DNA of 64,000 nt, from assembly GCF_010548305.1 (NCBI RefSeq), contig NZ_JAAGLV010000027.1, forward strand, positions 32,907 to 96,906. Direction: 5' to 3'. The number at the start of each line of letters is the position of its first letter. Within the stretch, counting starts at the first letter, position 1. This DNA comes from Streptomyces sp. SID13031. Lineage in GTDB: Bacteria; Actinomycetota; Actinomycetes; Propionibacteriales; Kribbellaceae. Both the position numbers and the translations under genes were made by a program. The notes under the pieces were generated by a model. It made no database searches, was not told the origin of the DNA, and saw nothing but the letters and a program-made list of their open reading frames with translations. Shown one piece after another: positions 28,949 to 37,290 of the stretch.

Positions 28949-29323
28949 CTACTCCGCGTACTTCGCACGCCAGGCGGGCGGCTCGAACGGGGAGCCGTAG
29001 ATGCGCGTCTCGCGGGCGATCCGGCCGTCGGTGAACTCGACCACGTCCGCCACGTAGTAGATCTCGCCGCCGTAGTCCGACCTGCCGAGGACGACGAAGT
29101 GGTCGCCCTCGCCGGTGATCCGCTGGATCTCGATCGACGGTGGCGCGGGGTACTCCCGCTGCATCGAGCGCATCTTGTCCCGGCCGATGATCCGTTCGCC
29201 GGACTGCGGCATCTCCAGCACGTAGTCCTCGGTGCGCAGTTCGTGCTCGGCCTCGGCCGACAACACGAGCTGCCCTTCCATCGGCCAGAGGCGTTCCAGC
29301 AGTGCACGGTTCCTGTCGGTCAT
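28949..29323 (-). CDS. SnoaL/NTF2-like protein
   Basis: A 124-residue single-domain protein of the NTF2-like/SnoaL superfamily: an N-terminal helical part (MTDRNRALLERLWPMEG), then a curved beta-sheet (DHFVVLGRSDYGGEIYYVADVVEFTDGRIARETRIYGSPFEPP). The ending, with a tryptophan and AKYAE, is common in this group. Such proteins are isomerases, hydrolases or ligand binders, and no specific substrate can be read. ATG 29323 has GGGTGG upstream. It is convergent with rny. Confidence 0.75.
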   Translation of the reverse strand: MTDRNRALLERLWPMEGQLVLSAEAEHELRTEDYVLEMPQSGERIIGRDKMRSMQREYPAPPSIEIQRITGEGDHFVVLGRSDYGGEIYYVADVVEFTDGRIARETRIYGSPFEPPAWRAKYAE

Positions 29324-29376
29324 CGCGACCACCCGCCCTTCTGAGAGCCAGTCTGGTCCGGCGCCTTCAGCCAGCC

Positions 29377-30288
29377 TTAAACCGCCTCCAGCTGGCGCGC
29401 GACAGCTGCCGGAATCCGCAGGCCGGTCGCCTTCACGTTCGCGACGAACTGCGCGACCAGTACGTCGCCCCGCCCGGCTGTCAGGGCGACGACATCCCGC
29501 GACTGCGGCGGATCGAGCCGATGGACAGTCCCCGCGAACCCAGCAGGAACACCGCTCACCGGTACTACGGCAGCGCCGAGCCCCGCCGCTGCCAAGGCCG
29601 GTGCCGACGTGGTCTGCCGGGTGCGGATGACGACCTCGGGCGACACGCGATGCTCGGCGAAGAGCCCGTCGAGCCAGCCGGCCAGGCCATGCGGACCGGC
29701 GTACTGGATCACGGGGTAGCCGTGCAGGGCGCTGATCGGGACGGGGCCGGGCTGGTCGCCGAGTGGGTCGCCGGTGCAGAAGACGATGACGAGCTCCTCG
29801 CTCGTGAGCAGCTCGACAGCACCGTCCCAACGGGTCGGGCGTGGACTGATCGCGACGTCGATCTCGTCGTCGGTGATCATCGTGGCGAGCGCGTCGGCGC
29901 TGTTCCGCTCCTGCAGGACGAGCCGTACGCGCGGATGACGCTTTCGCCAGGAGCGGAGCAGCGGTGCCAGCAAACCAGCGGTCATCGAGCCAGCACAACC
30001 GATCCGGAGCTGCCCTTCATCCAGCGCGGCAACCGCACGACCTGCCTGTACTACGCGGTCGGCGGCCTCCAGAGCGCCGCGAGCATGCCGCAACGCCTCC
30101 CGCCCGGCCGTGGTCGGTCGGATGCCTCGGGGGAGTCGTTCGAGTAGGGGAGAGCCAAGTTCGTTCTCCAGTACTGCGATCTGGTGCGAGAGCGCAGGTT
30201 GCGAAAGGTGCAGTTGCGCGGCAGCCCGCGTGATCGAACCGGCCTCGACGGTGGCGACGAAGCACTCCAGGGCTCGCAAGGTAGGCAT
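29377..30288 (-). CDS. LysR-family transcriptional regulator
   Basis: A 303-residue LysR regulator. The N-terminal winged HTH (ALECFVATVEAGSITRAAAQLHLSQPALSHQIAVLENELGSPLLERLPRG) is followed by the two-lobed effector-binding domain (LRIGCAGSMTAGLLAPLLRSW onward). It is divergent from the SDR gene at 30359, with 70 bp between starts. That arrangement suggests it controls that gene. I could not find a convincing T-N11-A operator in the gap. Confidence 0.92.
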   Translation of the reverse strand: MPTLRALECFVATVEAGSITRAAAQLHLSQPALSHQIAVLENELGSPLLERLPRGIRPTTAGREALRHARGALEAADRVVQAGRAVAALDEGQLRIGCAGSMTAGLLAPLLRSWRKRHPRVRLVLQERNSADALATMITDDEIDVAISPRPTRWDGAVELLTSEELVIVFCTGDPLGDQPGPVPISALHGYPVIQYAGPHGLAGWLDGLFAEHRVSPEVVIRTRQTTSAPALAAAGLGAAVVPVSGVPAGFAGTVHRLDPPQSRDVVALTAGRGDVLVAQFVANVKATGLRIPAAVARQLEAV

Positions 30289-30358
30289 AGAAGCAGTCTA
30301 TGGGTTGCATCGAAAATCGGTCTTTGTGCTGATGGGTCCACCCGGCCAGGCTGGAGGC

Positions 30359-31084
30359 ATGACAACAGCGACAGAACTCAAGGGCAAGCAGGTCCTCATC
30401 GTGGCGGGCGGTTCGGGGATCGGCAGGCAGTTGGCTCAGGACGCCGTTGACCGGGGCGCACTCGTGACGATCACCGGGCGCAGCGCCGACGCGGTACAGG
30501 CAGTGGCAGACTCGATCGACGGATCGGTCGCGACCGCGGTCGTTGATCTGGGCGACGAAGAGTCGATCGCCGAGTTGGCGACGGAGCTCGCTCGGAGGGA
30601 CGTCGTCGTCGAGCACCTGATCTCGCTGGCCAACGCGCCGGCGAAGGGCCCGGTGGAGAAGCTCGAGCGGGAGGCGATCATGCGCGCGTTCGATGCGAAG
30701 GTGATCGGTGCGCTGCTGCTGGTGAAGCACCTGCGGCCGACGGTCTCCGTCACGCTCTTCTCCGGCATCGTCGCCTGGCGACCCAAGGCCGGGATGGCGG
30801 TCACGGCGACGACCAACGGCGCGGTCGCGTTCCTCGCTCAGGCGCTCGCGGTCGAGTTGGCGCCCGTCCGCGTCAACGCGGTCTCTCCCGGCATCATCGA
30901 TTCGGGTGCCTGGGACGGGCTGGGCGCGGACAGGGACAAGATGTTCGCCGACGTCGCCGCGAAGAACCCGGCGCGTCGGATCGGCACGACAGACGACATC
31001 TCCCAAGCGGTCCTGAGTGCTGTCACCAACCCGTTCCTGACCGGCACCGTCCTCCACCTCGACGGCGGCGCCCGCCTGGTCTGA
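30359..31084 (+). CDS. Short-chain dehydrogenase/reductase (SDR), atypical active site
   Basis: A 241-residue Rossmann-fold oxidoreductase. The cofactor loop is VAGGSGIGRQLAQ, close to the classical TGxxxGIG, and a basic NADP-type segment follows (TGRSADAV). The C-terminal part has the SDR pattern VELAPVRVNAVSPGIIDSGAW and TGTVLHLDGGARLV. The usual catalytic YxxxK is not evident: the matching segment is PKAGMAVTATTNGAVAFLAQAL, with no Tyr-x3-Lys, so this may be an atypical or inactive member. ATG 30359 follows TGGAGGC. Control by the divergent LysR is inferred. Confidence 0.85.
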   Translation: MTTATELKGKQVLIVAGGSGIGRQLAQDAVDRGALVTITGRSADAVQAVADSIDGSVATAVVDLGDEESIAELATELARRDVVVEHLISLANAPAKGPVEKLEREAIMRAFDAKVIGALLLVKHLRPTVSVTLFSGIVAWRPKAGMAVTATTNGAVAFLAQALAVELAPVRVNAVSPGIIDSGAWDGLGADRDKMFADVAAKNPARRIGTTDDISQAVLSAVTNPFLTGTVLHLDGGARLV

Positions 31085-31124
31085 CCCGGCCTGGTCAGAC
31101 CAGGCGGGCGACGAGCACCCTGGC

Positions 31125-31412
31125 TCAAGTGGGTGGCAGGTGCATGTGGGTCGGGGTGACGTCGATCTTCTCCTCGATCGCGTACTCGTGCGGCTCGGTC
31201 GTGTACTGCTCCTCGACGGACGGCTTGATCAGCTCGATGTCCTCGTCGTGCTTGGCGTTCGCGAGCCGATACGAGAATCACAGCCCGAACGCTCCGCCGA
31301 GCATGATGATGATGCCGACGGCAGTGAGGTTGATCCGGCTCGACGTGCCACGGATGGCGAACGCGATGATCGCGCCGACCGCGATGAGCGCAATTCCCCC
31401 GTTGATCCTCAT
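31125..31412 (-). pseudogene. Small membrane protein (DUF6458-like) interrupted by one in-frame TGA
   Basis: From ATG 31412, with a strong GGAGGTG site, the frame reads MRINGGIALIAVGAIIAF ... LTAVGIIIMLGGAFGL. This is two hydrophobic helices typical of actinobacterial DUF6458-like proteins. Codon 45 is TGA (31278-31280). The same frame then continues with good codon use (FSYRLANAKHDEDIELIKPS ... TPTHMHLPPT) to a proper TGA at 31125. Homologous proteins usually have a charged tail after the second helix. A single TGG-to-TGA change would explain the break. A sequencing error, readthrough or a functional 44-residue product are alternatives. Confidence 0.7.
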
Positions 31413-31512
31413 CGTCACCTCCAGGAGTGACTTTCTGTGGATAGTTGACCACGTTCAGTACCCAGATCGCCGAAAGTCATGCACCAGCGCTCGCTGAGCG
31501 CACTCCGCACGG

Positions 31513-32676
31513 TCAGCGGAAGGCGGCCTGGCCGGTGAGGGCTTGGCCGATCACCAGCTGGTGGACCTCGGAGGTGCCCTCGTAGGTGAGTACGGACTCG
31601 AGGTTGTTCGCGTGCCGCATGATCGGGTACTCACCGCTGATCCCGTTCGCCGCGAGGATCGTGCGGCACTCGCGGGCGATCGCGATCGCCTCGCGGACGT
31701 TGTTCAGCTTGCCGACGCTGACCTGCTCGGGCCGCAGCGCGCCCTTCTCCTTCAGCCGGCCGAGGTGCACGGCGAGCAGGATGCCCTTGTTCAGCTCGAC
31801 CGCCATGTCCGCGAATTTCGCCTGCGTCAGCTGGTACGCCGAGAGCGGCTTGTCGAACACCTGTCGCTGAGCCGCATAGTCCAGCGCCGTCTCCAGGCAG
31901 TCGCGAGCCGCACCCATCGCCCCGAAGATGATCCCGAACCGCGCCTCGTTCAAACACCCCAGCGGACCCGACAACCCACGAGCCTCCGGCAAGAGCGCCG
32001 ACGCAGGCAGCCGCACGTCGTCGAAGATCAGCTCCGACGTCACCGACGCCCGCAGCGACATCTTCCGGGTGATCTCCGGAGCCGAGAACCCTGGCGTGTC
32101 AGTCGGTACTGCGAAGCCGCGCACGCCGTCATCCGTCCGGGCCCAGACCACTGCCACGTCGGCCACCGACCCGTTGGTGATCCACATCTTCGATCCGTTG
32201 AGCACCCAGTCGTCGCCGTCGCGCCGGGCGTTCGTGCGCATGCCACCCGGGTTCGATCCGAAGTCGGGCTCGGTCAGCCCGAAGCAGCCGATCGCCTCGC
32301 CTGCGGCCATCCGCGGCAGCCACTCGTTCTTCTGCTCTTCGCTGCCGTACTTCCAGATCGCGTACATCGCCAGCGAACCCTGCACGCTGACCAGCGACCG
32401 CATCCCGGAGTCGGCCGCCTCGATCTCCAGACAGGCCAGCCCATAGGCCACTGGGCCGAGCCCGGCGCAGCCGTAGCCGGTCAGGTGCATGCCCAGCAGG
32501 CCGAGCGCACCCAGCTCCTTGGCCAGGTCGCGCGCCGGGATGCTGGCGGACTCGAACCACTCGGGCAGCTGCGGCCGCAACCGCTCGTCCGCGAACCGCC
32601 GGGCCGTCGCCCTGATGGCGACTTCCTCTTCGGTGAGCAGGGAGTCCACATCCACGAGATCCAGCGAAACCGTCAT
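31513..32676 (-). CDS. Acyl-CoA dehydrogenase, glutaryl-CoA dehydrogenase-like
   Basis: A 387-residue FAD-dependent acyl-CoA dehydrogenase. Signatures are CFGLTEPDFGSNPGGMRTNARRDGDDWVLNGSKMWITNG and the C-terminal YEGTSEVHQLVIGQALTG. The motif YEGTSEVH places the catalytic glutamate in the glutaryl-CoA dehydrogenase/short-chain type position. The EPDFGSNP loop and overall length fit GcdH-like enzymes, which act in lysine/tryptophan breakdown. The substrate is not certain. It is a single gene between the small membrane gene and a DUF1707 gene. Confidence 0.9.
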   Translation of the reverse strand: MTVSLDLVDVDSLLTEEEVAIRATARRFADERLRPQLPEWFESASIPARDLAKELGALGLLGMHLTGYGCAGLGPVAYGLACLEIEAADSGMRSLVSVQGSLAMYAIWKYGSEEQKNEWLPRMAAGEAIGCFGLTEPDFGSNPGGMRTNARRDGDDWVLNGSKMWITNGSVADVAVVWARTDDGVRGFAVPTDTPGFSAPEITRKMSLRASVTSELIFDDVRLPASALLPEARGLSGPLGCLNEARFGIIFGAMGAARDCLETALDYAAQRQVFDKPLSAYQLTQAKFADMAVELNKGILLAVHLGRLKEKGALRPEQVSVGKLNNVREAIAIARECRTILAANGISGEYPIMRHANNLESVLTYEGTSEVHQLVIGQALTGQAAFR

Positions 32677-32760
32677 GCCCACACGCTAGCGGCAACCGGA
32701 CCGCCGCACCCTGAGGAAAACCTCACTCCAGCTGCGGTCTACCTCACGCCAGGGAGGAGC

Positions 32761-33339
32761 TCACTTGCGATACCAAGGCCACCACCAGTGCCGCTTGCGC
32801 GGATGCCGGACGACGATCGAGCCGTGCTGAGCCTGTCCGGTGACGATCAGCCGGACCCCGCCGGCGGTCGGCGCGGTCGCCTTGTTCTTCGCGGCGCTGT
32901 GGACCATGTCCACGTTGTCGATGTCGACGCTCCAACCGTGCGGCACGACCATCACCACTGCGCTGTGCTTGGCGTGCGCCTCCACGTGCACCTCGCGCCA
33001 GCTGACCACCGCGTCGGTGAAGTCGAGCTTCACCGACGAGTGCTCGGCGATCGCGGTCACCCGCTCGGGCACGATCCAGGCGCCTTCGCGCTTCTGCGCG
33101 CTGTGCTTGGCGCGAATCGTCAGCTCGGCCGAATTGCCGCCGTGCGCGACCGGCACCAGATCCGCGGTGACGGTGCGCAGCTCGACCTCGGTCTTGGCCG
33201 AGTAGATCTGCGTCAGCCGCTCGTCCATCTCCTCGAAGTCCAGCCGGCCGTCACCGTGCGCCTCCTGGATCACCGCGGCGGCCCGTTCGCGGTCCTGATC
33301 GGATGCCCTGCGGGCGGGCGGCGGCTGTTCCAGACTCAT
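32761..33339 (-). CDS. DUF1707 domain protein
   Basis: A 192-residue protein. Residues 10-62 (RASDQDRERAAAVIQEAHGDGRLDFEEMDERLTQIYSAKTEVELRTVTADL) are a textbook DUF1707 (SHOCT-related) domain. The remainder is a beta-rich region (VSWREVHVEAHAKHSAVVMVVPHGWSVDIDNVDMVHSA), as in cell-wall-active-antibiotics-response proteins such as LiaF. The end is basic and Trp-rich (KRHWWWPWYRK), perhaps membrane-contacting. It is divergent from dxr. Confidence 0.85.
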   Translation of the reverse strand: MSLEQPPPARRASDQDRERAAAVIQEAHGDGRLDFEEMDERLTQIYSAKTEVELRTVTADLVPVAHGGNSAELTIRAKHSAQKREGAWIVPERVTAIAEHSSVKLDFTDAVVSWREVHVEAHAKHSAVVMVVPHGWSVDIDNVDMVHSAAKNKATAPTAGGVRLIVTGQAQHGSIVVRHPRKRHWWWPWYRK

Positions 33340-33400
33340 AGGAGCAAAGGTATCGCTGCCGGGAGCCGACCGGGGTCCGGTACCTGTGACAATAGGTGGC

Positions 33401-34639
33401 GTGAATCAACGCACCGTCGTCATCCTCGGTTCGACCGGCTCGATCGGGACGCAGGCGCTCGAGCTGATCGGCCGGAACCAGGACCGGTTCCGGGTGCTTG
33501 CGCTATCCGCGGGCGGTGACAACGTCGGGTTGCTCGCGCGGCAGGCGCTGGAGTTCGAGGTCGAGGTCGTCGGGGTCGCCAAGGCCACGGCGGCGCAGGA
33601 TCTGCAGCTGGCCTTCTACGCCGAAGCCCAGAAGCGTGGTTACGCGCAGGGGCAGTTCCGGATTCCCAAGATCATCACCGGGCCGGACGCCTCGACCGAG
33701 CTGGCGGCGATGGCGTGTGATGTGGTGCTCAACGGCATCACCGGATCCGTCGGCCTGCAGCCGACCCTGGCCGCGCTCGACGCCGGTACGACCCTCGCGC
33801 TGGCCAACAAGGAGTCACTCGTCATCGGCGGGCCGTTGGTGGTCAAGCGGGTCAAACCAGGCCAGATCATCCCTGTCGACTCCGAGCACAGCGCGATCAC
33901 CCAGTGCCTCCGAACCGGTACCGCCGAAGAGGTACGCCGCTTGGTGGTGACCGCGAGCGGGGGACCGTTCCGTGGCCGCAGCCGGGCCGAGATGGCCGAC
34001 GTGACCCCGGAGCAGGCGGCGAACCACCCGACCTGGGACATGGGCCCGGTCATCACGATCAACTCCGCGAACCTCATCAACAAGGGTCTCGAGGTGATCG
34101 AGGCCCACCTGCTCTACGGGCTGCCGATGGACCGGATCGACGTCGTCGTGCACCCGCAGTCGATCGTGCACTCGATGGTCGAGTTCATGGACGGGTCGAC
34201 CATGGTGCAGGCCTCGCCGCCGGACATGCGGCTGCCGATCGCGCTCGCCCTGGGCTGGCCCGACCGGATACCGGACGCCGCACCCGGTTGCGACTGGACC
34301 ACCGCGTCGTCCTGGGAGTTCGAGCCGCTCGACGACGAGGCGTTCCCGGCCGTCCAGCTCGCCCGCGAGGCGGGGGAGCGCGGCGGTACGGCGCCCGCGG
34401 TACTGAATGCGGCCAACGAGGTCTGCGTGCAGGCGTTCCGCAGCGGGCGGCTGCCGTTCCTGGGGATCGTCGACACCGTGGCCCGGGTAGTGACCGAACA
34501 CGACGTACCCTCGTACGAGGAACTGTCCATCGACGATGTACTCGCCGCGGACGCCTGGGCGCGCGCCCGGGCCCGTGAACTGACCGGCACAGCGAACGAC
34601 AGCGGCAACGAAAAGGCCCAGGAGACCCCACAGGTATGA
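33401..34639 (+). CDS. dxr: 1-deoxy-D-xylulose 5-phosphate reductoisomerase
   Basis: A 412-residue NADPH enzyme of the MEP isoprenoid pathway that converts DXP to 2-C-methylerythritol 4-phosphate. Seen are the NADPH loop LGSTGSIG near the N-terminus, ANKESLVIGGPLV, the metal/substrate motif VDSEHSAITQCL, VTASGGPFRG, and MDRIDVVVHPQSIVHSMVEFMDGS. GTG at 33401, with AGGTGG upstream, is preferred; an in-frame ATG at 33386 is possible. It overlaps the rip gene by 4 nt (ATGA) and heads the dxr-rip-ispG operon conserved in actinobacteria. Confidence 0.96.
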   Translation: MNQRTVVILGSTGSIGTQALELIGRNQDRFRVLALSAGGDNVGLLARQALEFEVEVVGVAKATAAQDLQLAFYAEAQKRGYAQGQFRIPKIITGPDASTELAAMACDVVLNGITGSVGLQPTLAALDAGTTLALANKESLVIGGPLVVKRVKPGQIIPVDSEHSAITQCLRTGTAEEVRRLVVTASGGPFRGRSRAEMADVTPEQAANHPTWDMGPVITINSANLINKGLEVIEAHLLYGLPMDRIDVVVHPQSIVHSMVEFMDGSTMVQASPPDMRLPIALALGWPDRIPDAAPGCDWTTASSWEFEPLDDEAFPAVQLAREAGERGGTAPAVLNAANEVCVQAFRSGRLPFLGIVDTVARVVTEHDVPSYEELSIDDVLAADAWARARARELTGTANDSGNEKAQETPQV

Positions 34640-35949
34640 GCGCACTCCTCACTTTCATCGGCGTGGTGCTGTTCGTGATCGGCATCCTGGTGTCGGTCGC
34701 GCTGCATGAGATGGGCCACATGCTGCCCGCGAAGGCGTTCGGCATGAAGGTGACCCAGTTCTTCGTCGGCTTCGGCAAGACCGTCTGGTCGACCAAGCGC
34801 GGCGAGACCGAGTACGGGTTCAAGGCGATCCCGGCGGGTGGGTTCGTCCGGATCATCGGGATGCTGCCGCCGGCCAAGGGGGAGGACCCGTCGAAGGTCC
34901 GCAAGGCCAACACCGGGCCGATCCAGTCGCTGGTCGAGAACGCGCGCTCCGCGGAGTACGAGACGATCGATCCCGCCGACGACGGCCGGCTGTTCTACCA
35001 GAAGGTGTGGTGGAAGAAGCTGATCGTGATGGCGTCCGGCCCGCTGGTGAACGTGGTGATCGCGTTCGTGCTGTTCGGCGGCCTGTTCATGTTCTACGGC
35101 GCCAGCGTCGCGCAGACCACCATCGCCACCGTCACCGACTGCGTGATCCCCGCCTCGGAGGCGGCCAGCGCCGACCGCACCTGCAAGACCACCGACAAGG
35201 AGTCGCCCGCCAAGGCCGCCGGCTTCCACGTCGGCGACAAGATCCTGTCCTTCAACGGCACCACCATCAACACCTGGGACGACCTGACCCCGCTGATCCG
35301 CTCGAACACCGACAAGCCGGCCACCATCGTGGTCGAGCGTGACGGGCAGCAGCAGACGCTGACCACCAACACCATCCTCAACCAGGTGGTGGAGAAGCCC
35401 GGTTCGGACAAGTTCGTCTCGGTCGGCTTCCTCGGCGTCTCGCCGGAGCAGAAGGTGGTCCGGCAGGACTTCCCGTTCGTCGTCGACAAGATGGGCGAGC
35501 TGACCGTCGCGACGGTCAAGGCGCTCGGCAACTTCCCGGAGAAGCTGGTCGGCGTGGCCAAGTCGATCGTCGGCGGCGAGCGCGACGAGAACAGCCCGAT
35601 GAGCGTCGTCGGCGCCAGCCGGGTGGCCGGCGAGGTCGCCTCGAACCAGGACCTGACGCCGGGCGCCAGGATCGCTTTCCTGGTCTCGCTGCTCGCCTCG
35701 CTGAACCTCTTCCTCGCGCTGTTCAACTTCATCCCGCTGCTGCCGCTCGACGGTGGCCACATGATCGGCGCGATCTGGGAAGGCATCCGGCGCGGGTTCG
35801 CCAAGCTGTTCGGCCGGCCCGACCCCGGGTACGTCGACGTGGCGAAGCTGCTGCCGATCGCCTACGTGGCGGCCAGCGTCATAGTCGTGATGGGCGTACT
35901 GCTCGTCGTCGCCGACATCGTGAACCCGATCAGACTCTTCAACGGATAA
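34636..35949 (+). CDS. rip1: Site-2 intramembrane metalloprotease (RseP/Rip1 family)
   Basis: A 437-residue zinc protease that cleaves transmembrane anti-sigma factors. The zinc motif HEMGH is at residues 24-28 in the first TM helix, and the third ligand motif LDGG has D372 in a C-terminal helix. A PDZ domain lies between (about residues 185-260: SPAKAAGFHVGDKILSFNGTTINTWDDLTPLI). A coupled start on dxr and ispG right after gives the same order as Mycobacterium dxr-rip1-ispG. The target anti-sigma factor is not in this window. Confidence 0.94.
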   Translation: MSALLTFIGVVLFVIGILVSVALHEMGHMLPAKAFGMKVTQFFVGFGKTVWSTKRGETEYGFKAIPAGGFVRIIGMLPPAKGEDPSKVRKANTGPIQSLVENARSAEYETIDPADDGRLFYQKVWWKKLIVMASGPLVNVVIAFVLFGGLFMFYGASVAQTTIATVTDCVIPASEAASADRTCKTTDKESPAKAAGFHVGDKILSFNGTTINTWDDLTPLIRSNTDKPATIVVERDGQQQTLTTNTILNQVVEKPGSDKFVSVGFLGVSPEQKVVRQDFPFVVDKMGELTVATVKALGNFPEKLVGVAKSIVGGERDENSPMSVVGASRVAGEVASNQDLTPGARIAFLVSLLASLNLFLALFNFIPLLPLDGGHMIGAIWEGIRRGFAKLFGRPDPGYVDVAKLLPIAYVAASVIVVMGVLLVVADIVNPIRLFNG

Positions 35950-35971
35950 CTCTCAACCGGACAAAGGACAA

Positions 35972-37132
35972 ATGAGCATCTCCCTGGGCATGCCCGCGCT
36001 GCCTCCGCCGACCCTCGCCCCGCGCCGCAAGACCCGCCAGATCAAGGTGGGCAAGGTGCTGGTCGGTGGTGACGCACCCGTTTCGGTGCAGTCGATGACG
36101 ACGACGCTCACCTCGGACGTCAACACGACGCTGCAGCAGATCGCCGAGCTGACCGCCGCCGGCTGCGACATCGTCCGGGTCGCCTGCCCGTCGCAGGACG
36201 ACGCCGACGCGCTGGCGGAGATCGCCCAGCACTCGCAGCTCCCGGTGATCGCGGACATCCACTTCCAGCCGAAGTACGTGTTCGCGGCGATCGAGGCCGG
36301 CTGCGCCGCAGTACGGGTGAACCCGGGCAACATTCGCAAGTTCGACGACCAGATCAAGGAGATCGCCGCCGCCGCGAAGGACCACGGCACCTCGATCCGG
36401 ATCGGCGTCAACGCCGGCTCGCTCGACCCGCGGCTGCTGAAGAAGTACGGCAAGGCGACGCCCGAGGCGCTGGTCGAGTCGGCCGTCTGGGAGGCGTCGC
36501 TGTTCGAGGAGCACGACTTCCACGACTTCAAGATCTCGGTCAAGCACAACGACCCGGTCGTGATGGTGAAGGCCTACGAGCTGCTGTCCGAGGCGGGCGA
36601 CTGGCCGCTGCACCTCGGTGTCACCGAGGCGGGGCCGGCCTTCCAGGGCACGATCAAGTCGTCGGTCGCGTTCGGCGCGCTGCTGTCCAAGGGCATCGGC
36701 GACACGATCCGCGTCTCGCTGTCCGCGCCGCCGGTCGAGGAGGTCAAGGTCGGCCTGCAGATCCTGCAGTCGCTGAACCTGCGCGAGCGCAAGCTCGAGA
36801 TCGTCTCCTGCCCGTCCTGTGGTCGCGCCCAGGTGGACGTCTACACGCTCGCCGAGCAGGTCACCGCCGGCCTCGAAGGTATGGAGGTGCCGCTCCGCGT
36901 CGCCGTGATGGGCTGCGTCGTGAACGGTCCGGGCGAGGCCCGCGAGGCCGACCTGGGTGTTGCCTCTGGCAACGGCAAGGGCCAGATCTTCGTCAAGGGC
37001 GAGGTGATCAAGACGGTGCCCGAGTCCAAGATCGTCGAGACGCTGATCGAAGAGGCGATGCGGATCGCCGAGGAGATGGGCGAGTCCGGCGAGTCCGTCG
37101 CCGGCGGCAAGCCCACGGTCACCGCCGGCTGA
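35972..37132 (+). CDS. ispG: 4-hydroxy-3-methylbut-2-en-1-yl diphosphate synthase
   Basis: A 386-residue iron-sulfur enzyme (GcpE) of the MEP pathway that makes HMBPP. The TIM-barrel part has SVQSMTTTLTSDVNTTLQQIAEL and ADIHFQPKYVFAAIEAG. The cluster cysteines are in SCPSCGRAQVD and MGCVVNGPGEA. Length and motifs are complete. The start lies 22 nt after the rip stop with GGACAAAGGAC in front. It is third in the dxr operon. Confidence 0.96.
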   Translation: MSISLGMPALPPPTLAPRRKTRQIKVGKVLVGGDAPVSVQSMTTTLTSDVNTTLQQIAELTAAGCDIVRVACPSQDDADALAEIAQHSQLPVIADIHFQPKYVFAAIEAGCAAVRVNPGNIRKFDDQIKEIAAAAKDHGTSIRIGVNAGSLDPRLLKKYGKATPEALVESAVWEASLFEEHDFHDFKISVKHNDPVVMVKAYELLSEAGDWPLHLGVTEAGPAFQGTIKSSVAFGALLSKGIGDTIRVSLSAPPVEEVKVGLQILQSLNLRERKLEIVSCPSCGRAQVDVYTLAEQVTAGLEGMEVPLRVAVMGCVVNGPGEAREADLGVASGNGKGQIFVKGEVIKTVPESKIVETLIEEAMRIAEEMGESGESVAGGKPTVTAG

Positions 37133-37290
37133 TTCCGTACTCCGCCGGCCGGCCCGTACTGCGCGTTCCGGCGCCCGTACTGCGCCGGCCGGAGGTAAGC
37201 GCGGCGTAATCGGCGCCGCGCCCATCCGGGGAGCGCCTCGGTCCCGAAGTACCAGCGACCTTTTGTTGCTGCCTTCGGATGGAGTGCCCG

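Noticed and set aside
30289..30358. LysR operator (T-N11-A) between the LysR and SDR genes
   Set aside because: Several weak T-N11-A spacings exist, but none has symmetrical arms worth calling.
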